NCBI GenBank assembly: GCA_018398765.1
Contig: JAHBMJ010000117.1
Location: forward strand, 12,501 to 43,520
Direction of reading: 5' to 3'
Length of the DNA stretch: 31,020 nt
Origin: Chromera velia
Taxonomy: Eukaryota > Sar > Chromeraceae
Shown: positions 1 through 9,265 of the stretch, piece by piece
How the letters are laid out: each line of letters opens with the position of its first letter
Position numbering within the stretch: position 1 is the first letter of the stretch
Program-made: the position numbers and the translations under genes
Notes under the pieces: model-generated
Seen by the model: the letters and a program-made list of their open reading frames with translations, nothing else
Told to the model about the DNA's origin: nothing
Database searches by the model: none

Positions 1-898
1 GTTTTCTCTGACAGAAACGAGACGGCACTTCGTCTTCTTGAACGGAACTCCCTTCCTCTACTGGTGCGTTTCGGGGACGGGATCTGTGCGGGTGGGAAGA
101 ACAAGATGCCCAAATAGCCTTCACCCAGACAGAAAGGAAAGAATACAAGCAGACAGCTGATCACGCAAGAGTGCATCGCACTGCATGTGGCAGCATTCAC
201 AGATTCTATGTATTACTCCGTCTACGTCTCCTGGGAACACATCGGAAGAGGAACCAGCCACCTGAGAAAGCGACTACTGGAGCGGGAGAGGCAATGTTAT
301 GCACTGGCAGTGCAGCTTACGATCGTGTCGTACCCGGTGTTTCAGCTACAGACGTGCTGCCACTAGGAATGCTACGAACACGTGTCCGTTACGTGGAGAC
401 GGCTCACTATTTCGAAACGAGGGTTCGTGGATGCATATCTACTATATACTTAATACGGCGAGCCTTTTTTTTTTAGCCACACGCGCCTGCATGCCTTTTT
501 TTAGACACACGCGCGGGGGGCGCGGGGGCGCGCGGGGGGGCGCGGGGGCCCCGGAAAGCCACCGCCAAAAATGGTCCCGCAAGCGAAAAAAGCGCGCCGT
601 CTACGCCCATCTCTCACCTCTCCACCGTCTCCATATTCCGTCTCCGCCGTCTCTGTGATCTTTTTCGGATCTGAGGCTGTCATATCATCCCTCCCTTGCC
701 GTCACAGCAGTGGCATACTTACTGTGCCCCCTCTCCACAGCGGCATATTTACTGGATATTTAATTCGTCTGTATTTAATTTCGGCCTCCGGTCTGTCCCA
801 GTGTCAAATCGATCCAAAGATTTGTTTCATGCTAATGCTTGCTCCGATCGTTTGTTTCTTGCTATGAAAATCGCACCGTGCCAAGATCTCAAACAAAC
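1..898. other. Upstream non-coding region with a GC-rich block
   Basis: No convincing gene is visible. Short open frames here overlap in several frames and show no recognisable motif. Two related short segments (T-run followed by AG-C/A-CACACGCGC) occur at about 468-485 and 496-513, and lead into a G-rich, CpG-rich block at about 510-555. A pyrimidine-rich stretch follows at 600-720. The segment may include the 5' end and promoter of the Helitron, but neither a terminus nor a TATA box can be fixed. Confidence 0.5.
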
Positions 899-2005
899 AT
901 GGCGAACCAGCAACTGCTCCCCCCTGCCCTTGGACCACCTCCTCAGAATTGGCAGCCCATTGTGCATCCACCACCTCAAGTGGCACCTCCCCCTCCCGCA
1001 GTTCTTAATTGGCAGCCCATTGCGCTTCCACCGCCTCAACTCGCGCCTCCCCGTCCCCCTCCAGCGCCACTCCCTCCTCCACCCGCAGTCCCTCCTCCGC
1101 CACTCCCTGCTCCACCCGCACTTATCCCTGTGGCACCACAAGCCGTCCAACACGCGTTTGCACCCACCCCCTCAGGGCCTTCTACTGCGTATGGGTACGA
1201 CGATGTTAAGAACGGCCGTTCCGGCCTGTTTCGACACCATAGGTACACACCCCACACAGGGACCCTCACACCACAGGAAACAGGTCTTACTCCAGTGCAG
1301 GGAGCCCCCCCTGAGTGGCAGGCACACCCTCGGTTGCTGCTACAGATGACAAGCAATTTCGCCCCCCACATGAGGTCTCTCGGTAGCCGGCAGATCTGTC
1401 CGCAGTGTCAAGCACACGTGTGGGAGAAAGAGGCGTCAGCAGAAAACGACTACACTCAGGTAAATAAGTGGGGGATCTGCTGTCAGCACGGCCAAGTGTC
1501 TCTTGCTTCCTTCTCCCCTCGTGTGCCCAGCATTACAACCCGCCTCCGGGTCGTACCCAAAGAATTCAGGCAAGGCCAGCCGTCTCTGCCCGTCCACCGA
1601 GACTGTGCCCACTTTCTCACAAACATCCGCTCATACAACAACGCATTTGTTTTTGCATTCCAGGGTGTAGAAGTGAGGCGGCTGCCTGTGGGGGTCCAGT
1701 CATTCAAGATAGGGGGTAGCCTCTGTCACAGAATGGGATCCCTCATACCCCATCCAAACACACCACCCGTTTTCGCACAGATGTGGACTCTCGATCCTGA
1801 TCAGCAGACCACCTCCCGACTCTCCAACCGCCCCGATCTTCGCCATACCATTTTACAGCAAATTCAAGCGGATATCCAGGCCGTCTCCCCTTTTGTTGCA
1901 GCTTTCAGACAGGCCGCAGACCCCAACACACCCCAATACGGAGTCATGCTATCAGTGACTGACGGGCTCGATCGACGGAGATACAACTTGCCGAGATCCT
2001 CAGAA

Positions 2006-2106
2006 GTCAGTCGATGCTTCCCGTCTCTGACAGTGTGTTAAACTTTCTTCTTTCCCTTCCTTTTCCTTTTTTTCCAATTCATATCCCTCCCTCCCTCTCT
2101 GTGCAG
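2006..2106 (+). other. Helitron intron 1 (101 bp, GT-AG, phase 0)
   Basis: The conserved Helitron segment RRRYNLPRSSE ends at 2005 in one frame and continues as LAAFVPDG from 2107 in another. Between them lie a GTCAGT donor, an in-frame TAA, a long T/C tract and a CTCTGTGCAG acceptor. Removing 2006-2106 restores the order expected of the family (YNLP..SE followed by A.F.PDG). Splicing is inferred from this fit, not from RNA. Confidence 0.87.
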
Positions 2107-3344
2107 TTGGCAGCTTTCGTACCCGACGGCACGACCCCTGACAAACCCTGGAGGGAAATTTTGGTGCACCGTGTTGGAGGAGGCCTCATAGAGCTCAATG
2201 AAACCAATCCCTTAGTCGACCCTCTCTATTTCACTCTTTTGTTTCCCAAAGGCGATCAGGGATGGCAGCCCGGAATTCCCTTTCAGCCGAATCCCAGAAG
2301 ACAGAGGCAGTCTCACAGTGGGAGAAGGAGGCAGGAAATCTCCATGAGGGAATTCTACGTATACCACCTCATGACCAGAATGGGGCAGGAGTGGATTCAC
2401 ATGAGCGGCCGTTTGTTTGAAGAGTATATAGTGAATGCATACTGCAGAGTTGAGGGGCAGAGATTGAACTAGTACAGACACAACCAGAAAAAAATTCGGG
2501 TTGAACTGTATCAAGGGTTGGTGGATTCATCCCGTGATGGACAGGACGACTCGAGGGAAGTAGGGAAGAGGATTGTGTTGGGGCCGCAGTTCACAGGGGG
2601 ACCCAGATACATGACATCCCTTTATTAGGACGCCATGGCGATGGTGAGAGCAGAGGGGAAGCCGACCCTCTTCATCACTATGACTTGCAACCCCAAATGG
2701 CCCAACATCATAGACGCCCTCTTTAAACATCAGTAGCCTGTCGACCGTCCCGACATCATTGCGAGAGTGTTTTGGCAGAGAGCACGCTGCCTCATTCATG
2801 ATCTCACTGTGAAGAACGGTCTCGGGAAGGCAGGCTCACGCAATGCTGCAAAAGGGTGGTTGTGGGTGATTGAGTGGCAGAAGAGAGGGCTTCCCCACCT
2901 CCATCTGCTGCTCTGGCTGCATGACAGGGATATTCCTCGAAAGGCCCATGACTTTAACGAACTGATCTGCGCCGAGATTCCCGATCCCGAGACCGAAAAA
3001 GCAGTGCACGATTTGGTCGTGAATCACATGATCCACGGTCCCTGTGGAGACCTTGCAGCCTGTGCTGCCACCTCCTACAAACCTCCCTGTTTCGATGAGA
3101 AAAAGGGGGCATGTGATAAGCACTTTCCCAAGCCCTTCTCCCTACAGACAGTCGACACAGAGGACGGTTACCCTCTGTACCGCCACCGCCCCCCGAATCC
3201 ATCCAGCGGCCTCCAGGAGGACACCGGTCACACAGCAGAAGTTAGGGGGGTTCGGATGGACAACAGATGGGTAGTGCCCTACAACAAACCTCTCCTCCTC
3301 AAATACAACTGTCACCTCAACGTGGAGTTCTGTCGATCTGTCAA
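2107..3344 (+). pseudogene. Helitron exon 2: Rep (HUH) catalytic domain
   Basis: This exon carries most of the nicking domain: the helitron-typical GGPRYM segment, FITMTCNPKWP, the RPDIIARVF segment, and the metal-binding HUH pair within RGLPHLHLLLWL. Three TAG codons interrupt it. At 2626 the stop sits where Helitrons usually have Gln (Y-Q-DAM). At 2470 it sits where many have Trp after RLN. The one at 2734 follows HQ in a less conserved spot. The catalytic histidines are intact, so inactivity comes from truncation rather than loss of active-site residues. Confidence 0.88.
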
Positions 3345-3376
3345 GTCAGTTGACGCTCTGCCTCTCTGCCTCTCTG

Positions 3377-3450
<74 letters not shown>

Positions 3451-3546
3451 TGTATGACTGTGTGTGTGTGTTTGTGTATGTGTACTTCAGTATCAGTGTC
3501 CATGTATAGTCACCTATGTTCCTTTCCCCTCTTGTTTCACCAATAG
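3345..3546 (+). other. Helitron intron 2 (202 bp) containing microsatellites
   Basis: NVEFCRSVK ends at 3344 and CVKYLNKYVYKG continues from 3547 in a different frame, which matches the contiguous Helitron sequence around the catalytic tyrosines. The donor is GTCAGT, the same hexamer as intron 1, and the acceptor is CACCAATAG. The body is mainly a (CT)n run followed by a (TG)n run. Repeat growth within the intron probably explains why it is twice the length of intron 1. Confidence 0.85.
3359..3480. repeat. Compound microsatellite (CT)n-(TG)n
   Basis: A CT-dinucleotide tract (about 3361-3409) passes into an interrupted TG tract (about 3411-3480) broken by TATG and TGACTG. It lies entirely within Helitron intron 2. 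The repetitive peptides that can be translated from it are not part of the protein. Confidence 0.95.
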
Positions 3547-6011
3547 ATGCGTGAAGTACCTCAACAAGTACGTCTACAAGGGGCCAGACAGGGCGATGGC
3601 AAAGGTAGTGTCGGAAGATGCGCAGGGGAACATTGACAAAATCCAAAACTTCGTCGATGGGCGTTACATCTCCTCGGGGAAGGCTGTGTGGCATCTCCTC
3701 GATTTCCCCCTGAATGGGTGCAGTCACAACGTGGAGCGTCTCGCATGCCACTTAGAAAACCACCAGTCAGTTTCTTTTGATCCCGTAGCCGAGCTGTCTG
3801 TCAACAACATCATTCAAGCAGGCCCCCCCAAAACCACCCTCACAGCTTTTTTCGAGTACAACAGCACCCCCTCCGTACGTCTCCACCCTGGGGAGTCCCC
3901 GCACACTCTCCTTTACCATGAGTTCTCCCGTTACTACACATTCAACAACAGCACCAAGACCTGGAAGCTGCGAGACAGAGTTAAGAAGGCCCTTGATAGG
4001 GGGGAGGTATGGGCCAATGCAGGAGTAGACAAAGTTGTGGGGAGGGTTCATTGGGCTTCTCCCAGCCAGGGAGAACGATTCTTCCTCCGTCTCTGCCTCA
4101 TTCATCAGAAGGGGGCCACTTCCGTCAGCGATTTAAAAACAGTGGGGGGTGTGACATATGGAACCTACCGTGAGGCCGGAGTTGCCTTGGGGGTGGTGAT
4201 GGATGACAATGAGTGGCGGGATGCTCTCACTGATGCTGATCTCTGGGCAACCCCTCCTCAACTGAGAGATCTCTTCTGTGTGATTCTCGCATACAACGCC
4301 CCTGCTGACCCTCCAAGACTGTGAAATTCCTTCAAAGATTCCATGTCCGATGACTTCAGACACCAGAGGCAACAGCAGCAAGGGGTCCCTCGCTATGTCC
4401 CCTTCCCCTTCACAGCACAGGACTACAACTGTGCCCTCAGATACATCGACGACCGGCTGGCTGCACACAGCAAGTCCCTCAGAGATTTCTCCCCGTTTCT
4501 CCCTCCCCGTCCCCCCTCCCCCTGCAGCGGGTCCGCAAAGACCCCGAGTCGTGCAAGCAGAGCTCGACTTCAATCCAGCTGCAGAAGCACAGTACTACAG
4601 CACCCATCTCCCCCTCCTCAATGCAGAGCAACGGGCGCGGCACGATGCAGTCATGACTGCATTGACACAGTAAGAGGGGGCAGCGTTTTTCCTTGATGCA
4701 CCAGCGGGAACAGGAAAAACGTTTACGGAGTGCGTCTGCCTTTCGAGGGAAAGACAACACGGGAATCCTGCCATTGCGGTTGCATCCACAGGCATCACAG
4801 CCATTCTCCTCCCCCTTGGAACCACAGCACACTCCAGATTCGGTGTCCCCCTAGAAGTAGACGATGAAACCACATGTTGTCCTTCAAAAAATTCAGCCAC
4901 AGCCCAACTGATTCATATGGCAAGGCTGGTAGTGTGGGATGAAATCACAATGATGAAAAAGCAGATCGTCGCAGCAGTTAAAAGGTGGGTGGAGGACGTT
5001 CGAGGAGGGGATGAATGGGGCGGGATGGTGTGGATTTTCTCTGGTGATTGGCGCCAATGTCTGTCCGTCATTCCGAACTCCCCCTGCGCTTTCATTGTGT
5101 CTTCCACTCTCAAAAGATGGCAGCATTGGCCTTCTTTCAGAATTTTTAAGTTGACACAGAATATGAGAGTGCAGCGCTTGATTGCACAGGGGAAGAGCGC
5201 TTCAAAACAGCAGGAGTGGGCAGATCTTTTGTTCAGAGTGGGGGATGGAGTGGGAAGGAACACGATCACTCTCCCAGCATCCTTAAGGAGTTCTGCCTCC
5301 ACACACATTCAATTCATTCAAGAGATCTTTGGTGACCTCACCAGTGGAAACATTCCTCCTGAAATCGTTGCCACCCGCGCAATTCTTGCACCGAAAAACG
5401 ATGACACAAACGAAATTAACCAAGTTGCCACAGACATGTATCCAAGAGTCGAGAGAGAGTACAAGAGCGTTGATGTCTCTTCCGATCCAGAGATGGGTCA
5501 TCTGTTGGTTCCTGAATTCTTGAATGGTTTACAGCCTTCAGGACTCCCCCCCCACAAGCTTAGACTGAAGCGTTTCATGCCTCTCATTCTCATTCGAAAC
5601 CTCGATAAGACCAGGGGTTTGGCCAACGGAACACGTCTGATTCTTTTGTACATGGGGGACAAATACCTTCAGTGTCGCGTCATCACTGGACCCCGAAAGG
5701 GAAAGGAGGTCTTGATCCCCAGATTGAATTTAGAAACAGAACAAAAAGGAAAGCAAGCGTTCAAATTTCAGAGAAGGCAGTTTCCTGTCCTCCCTGCCTT
5801 TGCTTTGACTATCAATCGGTCTCAGGGACAGACCCTCGAGCGTATGGGTCTCTGTTTGGCCTCAGAGATCTTCGCGTATAGACAGGGATACGTGGCTCTC
5901 TCAAGATGCGGGGAGGAGGAGGGGGCAAAAATTTTTAATCCTGAGGAAATCGCATTAATCACGCCGATTCAGTTCAAACTCTACCGCCGCTTGAGAAATA
6001 AGCCGCAGTAA
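3547..6011 (+). pseudogene. Helitron exon 3: catalytic Tyr motif and PIF1-like helicase
   Basis: The exon opens with the Rep tyrosine motif and runs through a linker into a PIF1/RecD-like helicase. Visible helicase motifs are DAPAGTGKT (I), STGITA followed by TTAHSRF (Ia), VVWDEITMM (II), FSGDWRQ (III), LTQNMR (IV region), INRSQGQTLE (V) and GYVALSRC (VI). The stop is TAA 6009-6011. TGA 4322-4324 falls where Helitrons have L-W-x-x-F/Y-K, so a Trp codon is the likely ancestor. The frame shifts by one base between about 4490 and 4505, and TAA 4671 lies just before motif I. The stretch from 4674 to 6011 is fully open. Confidence 0.9.
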
Positions 6012-6836
6012 AAGTGATTAATGAGCAGTGTTCCTAGATCCAGAACAGATAGGACGAACCGGAACCTTTTGACAGACTAGGCTAGATCCGCCCCTCATAC
6101 ACGGGGACGCGGCATGCATAACAAAAACCTCAATCACATTCAGTTCAAAAATATCGTGTATGACGAGATTTTGCAGTAAAAACTTTCTCATTCATCTAAC
6201 ACATTCATTCACATCCATTTCAATATTCCTCTGTGTAAACATACTTTATTCAGCAATAAATTCATATTATATTTTTCAAACATATAAAATATATCAATCA
6301 AACTATTAAATACAAATTTCGAGACAACATCTCACTATTTTTTCAATACACACTTAAGTTAATATGCAAATTTTTTATACAAAAAATTTTTTCTTTACTT
6401 TATATAAATTTAAATTCGATTTATTTTTTCATCATTTTTATAGTTTTTTCGTTTTTTTTTAATTTTGGGTACTCAACTAGGGACGCTTTGCTCCAACACT
6501 GTGATACATTGTGAGTGGATCTCACTTCTGAATCAAACACGTTTTCTACACCTGCTTCTTCAAAACGCTGTGGTCTCTGACTTTTCTCTGCCGCTCTCTA
6601 CCTAACCAAAAATTCACCCTTCCCCCCCATACCCATTGGCACCTCCAGGCACCTCCCACAGGAAACTGACTCAACTTCACATTTTGTTCCGATATGGCCT
6701 TTGTCTCTCACATACGCCATTGGAACAAGCCTGCAATCAAACACAAATTACAAACATTATGCTCTGAACAAGGCCAGGAAGTGTGCCCAGCTCGGACCCT
6801 ATCCCAGTATATCGACCCGTCCTGGACTCTCACCGA
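6012..6836. other. Spacer 3' of the Helitron, AT-rich at 6160-6470
   Basis: No gene is supported here. The first 130 bases hold a copy of a roughly 60-bp repeat (6078-6136). The segment 6160-6470 is strongly AT-rich with T and A runs. 6480-6836 returns to mixed composition. A Helitron 3' terminus (small hairpin then CTRR) was sought and could not be assigned. Confidence 0.6.
6078..6136 (+). repeat. 60-bp interspersed repeat, copy 1
   Basis: The core reads TAGRYTAGATCCGCCYCTC, then ATAYAYGGGGACGCGGCAT, then GCATRA, an A-run, CCYTCAATCA. The same sequence recurs at 29717-29775, and in reverse complement, split in two, at 28743-28784 plus 29157-29179. It contains an imperfect hairpin (CCGC.CCC pairing with GGGG..GCGG). 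This copy lies 66 bp past the Helitron stop. Confidence 0.8.
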
Positions 6837-6897
6837 TCATCGACTGCGTCCGCTCACGAGCTGACAGCCTCCCAGACAGGCGCACCGGACATCACTT
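6837..6897 (-). other. Candidate second exon of the 7-kb minus-strand gene
   Basis: On the minus strand, a donor GTGAGT (7006 down to 7001) and an acceptor TTATTTCAG (ending at 6898) would bound a 109-bp intron, close in size to Helitron intron 1. Splicing in phase 2 would add about 20 codons (SDVRCACLGGCQLVSGRSR) and stop at TGA 6839-6837. This needs the frame that exists without the 26-bp duplication. It is an inference from splice-like signals only. Confidence 0.3.
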
Positions 6898-7016
6898 CTG
6901 AAATAACCATACAATCTGGTACATGTAGGCCGAGCAAAAGGCAAAACGCAGAGTTAAGAGAGTCACGCGCGTCCTTTCGGTGCACAGCATAAGTGAACAA
7001 ACTCACCTCAATTGTG

Positions 7017-7068
7017 CAGTCTCCTCGCCTACCGGTGTGCTGCAGTCTCCTCGCCTACTGGTGCGCTG
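7017..7068. repeat. 26-bp direct tandem duplication
   Basis: Two adjacent copies, each starting CAGTCTCCTCGCCTA, differ at two bases (CCGGTGTG versus CTGGTGCG). 26 is not a multiple of three, so the duplication shifts the minus-strand frame and creates the present stop at 7029-7031. Confidence 0.85.
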
Positions 7069-7853
7069 CCAGCACTGCCAGACTCTTCCTGTCGGCTGTC
7101 ACGGCCCTCATCCTCGGTGCCCCCCCCCCCCCCCNCCCCCCTCCCCTCACCCTCAACCGAAGACTCAAACTCACGCTTCACACCTCGGGGTTGCAGAACG
7201 GGGGTACGCTCGACGTCTTGAGTCAACAAAACTGGTGAGGTGCCCTCACCTATCCTTCCTTCACTTTGAAACAAACTCTCTCCTCCACCGCCCAAAACAT
7301 CTTCCAGGTCCTCCACATTCACAGTCACTGTGCCAGTCAGGTCTGTGGGAGCTCCCACAGGAACGGCAGGAGCCGCATCCACTGGAAGCACCGGAGGAAG
7401 ACTCTGAGCTGGTCTCACAGTAGGACGCATGGGGACAGGATCTCTTGGGACGCTATATTTGTTGCTCTTCAGCTCTGAAAGGTACACAGCCATCTCCGCA
7501 AACACAGCGTTAACGGATCTGTAAAAGTGAATTTTCAAACCTGTCATGCAATTCCCTGGCACACAGTTCCGCACAAGTTTGAAGACAATCCCCTCAGCAA
7601 TCTGTTTCTTATTAATGCCCTCCTTCTCCCCCCCCAATCTCCAGCCTGTTATGACGAAGAGAGAGAGCACAGCCCGAGCCGGCAGAGTCTTTGTGTTTTC
7701 TAGCCTGTTGTGGTTCAGAAACAGCACTTGTTTATTGATGTACTTGACCAGGAACGGGGTGGCAGTGAATTTGAAGAGTTCAACATACCATTTGCCAGTT
7801 ACTAGAAGATAAGTGGCCTTCTTGGCCCATCTACGCGTAGGCGGAACGCTCAT
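7029..7853 (-). CDS. Unrecognised protein, possibly a truncated gene
   Basis: The reading frame of 274 codons starts at ATG 7853 and ends at TAG 7029. The N-terminal two thirds (from MSVPPTRRWAKKATYLL) are basic and alternate hydrophobic and charged residues like a folded domain. The C-terminal third is low-complexity, with a Pro/Val-rich linker, an acidic EDLEDVLGGGG segment, and a Gly run encoded by a poly-C/G tract containing an unresolved N at 7135. No membrane segment, signal peptide or catalytic motif is recognised. A 26-bp direct duplication (7017-7042 and 7043-7068) lies at the 3' end; without it the frame would run on into a consensus donor, GAG then GTGAGT (7001-7006 on the + strand). 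Codon choice looks genuinely coding. Function unknown. Confidence 0.6.
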   Translation of the reverse strand: MSVPPTRRWAKKATYLLVTGKWYVELFKFTATPFLVKYINKQVLFLNHNRLENTKTLPARAVLSLFVITGWRLGGEKEGINKKQIAEGIVFKLVRNCVPGNCMTGLKIHFYRSVNAVFAEMAVYLSELKSNKYSVPRDPVPMRPTVRPAQSLPPVLPVDAAPAVPVGAPTDLTGTVTVNVEDLEDVLGGGGESLFQSEGRIGEGTSPVLLTQDVERTPVLQPRGVKREFESSVEGEGRGXGGGGGTEDEGRDSRQEESGSAGSAPVGEETAAHR

Positions 7854-8211
7854 ATTACGGTTTCGTACTCAAAATGGTTCGCTTCCACACACAAAACAAC
7901 AATAATATAGCAATGAGGCCGCCCTCGCCTCTGGTATTCGATCAATGCAAATGCGACCCAATCAGAACCAATAAAAACCAACCACATTCCTACAGGGTAT
8001 TATAACTGTCGGACTGCAACACAGCCTACACCACCCTCCAGAAGTCTCACGTGACAGACCTCAGAAAAAAGACACAAACCTATTCGACCTGCATGAAACC
8101 ATTTCCTTCAAGGAGACGGCAAAAAACAACCACAAAAACCTATCAACTTTCATCTCACCTACGCATACGTATACATGCATGGCATTGCGCTCCCACACGC
8201 TCCTAAGCATC
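7854..8211. other. Spacer; possible promoter side of the 7-kb minus-strand gene
   Basis: No gene is seen. On the minus strand a TATA-like TTATAATACCC lies around 7996-8006, about 150 bp upstream of ATG 7853. It is a weak candidate core promoter and could be chance. Confidence 0.25.
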
Positions 8212-8285
8212 ATAGGCGTACAGTCCAGTCCGTGGGACATCGGATTCATACGCGAAGCATCCCGGGTTCGATCCCAACCGGCCAT
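8212..8285 (+). tRNA. Degenerate tRNA-Met(CAT)-like sequence
   Basis: This 74-nt stretch has tRNA-like order: ATAGGCG at the 5' end can pair 5 of 7 bases with CGGCCAT at the 3' end; a D-stem GTCC/GGAC lies at 8223-8226/8235-8238; ATTCATAC places CAT at 8247-8249 in the anticodon loop position; and a B-box-like CGGGTTCGATCCC follows at about 8262-8274. A T-run (8287-8293) follows at once, like a Pol III terminator. The anticodon and T stems are badly mispaired, so it is more likely a tRNA pseudogene or the head of a tRNA-derived SINE than a working gene. Confidence 0.38.
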
Positions 8286-8679
8286 CTTTTTTTGACGGGC
8301 CAGCTAGTATTGTGGTGGGTCACCCGCGTTGGTATAATACGTACTGTGGCAAAGCGGGGGGCACTTGCCAAATTAACTCACGCGTGAGCGTGTCGCCTCG
8401 GGGGGCAGCTCAGCTTTGCTGGGCTCAGCCGAGAGGCCCTGTATGAGAATGCACGTACGCAGTCGCATATCGCGCTCTTCAAATTTTGGGGGGGGAGATC
8501 GATGTAACGTACGCTTAAATATGTAGTAGAAATCGGATCTCGACGTGCGTGTGTCACTGCACGTGCGTCATTTCCACTATAAGTAATCGGGTATTATTGC
8601 ATGCATCGATCGATCGACAGAATTATATTTTGGTGTTCACTCACACAAAAAAATGTGTGATCAACGCACTCCCAAGCGA
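8286..8679. other. Spacer with short palindromes
   Basis: No gene. Small hairpin-capable sequences are present, for example ACTCACGCGTGAGCGTG near 8374 and a GGGCAGCTCAGC/GCTGGGCTCAGCC stem near 8402-8430. A GATCGATCGA run lies near 8608. No function is evident. Confidence 0.4.
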
Positions 8680-9125
8680 GTGAATGGAATGAATGGAGTG
8701 AAGAAATGAGTGGAGTGAGTAAAAGAACTAGTAAAAGAATGGAGTGAGTGGAGTGAATGGAGTGAGTGGAGTGAGTGGAGTGAGTGGAGTGCGTGGAGTG
8801 AGTGGAATGAGTGGAGGGAATGGAGTGAATGGAGTGAGTGGAGTGAAGAAATGAGTGGAGTGAGTGAAGTGAGTGGAGTGAGTGGAGTGAGTGGAGTGAG
8901 TGGAGTGAATGGGGGGAATGGAATAAGTGGAGGGAGTGGAGTGAGTGGAGAGAGTGAAGTGAGTGAAGTGAGTGGAGTAAATGGAGTGAGTGGAGTGAGT
9001 GAAGTGAGTGAAGTGAGTGGAGTGAATAGGGGGGTTGGAGTGAATGGATTGGGTGGAGTAAATGGAGAGAGTTGAGTGAGTGGGGAGAAAGGAATGTGTG
9101 GAGTGAGTGGAGTGAGTGAGTAACT
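8680..9125. repeat. 9-bp minisatellite, unit AGTGAGTGG
   Basis: About 445 bp is built from variants of AGTGAGTGG (AGTGAATGG, AGTGAGTGA, AATGAGTGG and similar). All frames stay open for long stretches because the unit is 9 bp, giving Ser-Gly-Val-type repeats on the plus strand and Thr-His-Ser/Leu-His-Ser repeats on the minus strand. The long open frames here are by-products of the repeat. The plus strand is almost free of C. Confidence 0.95.
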
Positions 9126-9204
9126 GGAGATAGAGAAATGAGGGCATGGAGACGGCCAGTGAATGGAGTGAGGGAACTGAGTGGAAAGAGTGGAAGGAGA
9201 CACT

Positions 9205-9265
9205 GGTAGATGGTGATAGACGGTAATAGACAATGATAGACGGCCGTAGACAGCGATAGACGGTA
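9205..9265. repeat. Short degenerate array of (G)ATAGACGGT-like units
   Basis: Around six loosely repeated 10-12-bp units (GATAGACGG, AATAGACAA, GTAGACAGC) follow the 9-bp minisatellite. The boundary is gradual. Confidence 0.65.

Larger units (their letters stand above)
899..6011 (+). pseudogene. Helitron Rep/helicase (RepHel) transposase, decayed
   Basis: This is a rolling-circle transposase: an HUH endonuclease that nicks and joins single strands, fused to a PIF1-family 5'-3' helicase. I start it at ATG 899 (AAACAAACATGG), ahead of a long Pro-rich leader. In order come a CPQC...CC zinc-finger-like segment (about residues 165-195), the Helitron_like_N domain, the HUH motif PHLHLLLWL (HLH at 2896-2904), the double-Tyr motif KYLNKYVYK (Tyr codons 3557 and 3569), Walker A DAPAGTGKT (4695-4721), Walker B VVWDE (4929-4943), GDWRQ, and the C-terminal motifs NRSQGQT and YVALSRC. 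With two introns removed the frame totals about 1,600 codons, normal for the family. It is dead: TAG at 2470, 2626 and 2734, TGA at 4322, TAA at 4671, and a one-base frameshift in a C/T-rich tract near 4490-4505. The family call is secure; both termini are unknown. Confidence 0.93.

Noticed and set aside
510..560. CpG-island promoter of the Helitron
   Set aside because: Only about 50 bp of G/C homopolymer-like sequence with no TATA or initiator that can be tied to the ATG at 899.
827..1371. Minus-strand Gly/Arg-rich ORFs opposite the Helitron N-terminus
   Set aside because: They are shadows of the Pro-rich leader coding on the plus strand.
1461..1530. Additional intron in Helitron exon 1 (GTAAATAAG ... 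CCCAG)
   Set aside because: The segment encodes the conserved CCQHG.V.L zinc-finger-like part in frame, so it is coding.
2470..4673. Stop-codon reassignment (TAG/TGA/TAA read as Gln or Trp) in the host
   Set aside because: All three stop codons occur and the gene also has a frameshift; long stop-free frames elsewhere end normally. Decay explains it better than a changed code.
6061..6140. Helitron 3' terminus formed by the hairpin in the 60-bp repeat
   Set aside because: The hairpin is not followed by CTRR in the Helitron's orientation, and the same repeat occurs twice far from any Helitron.
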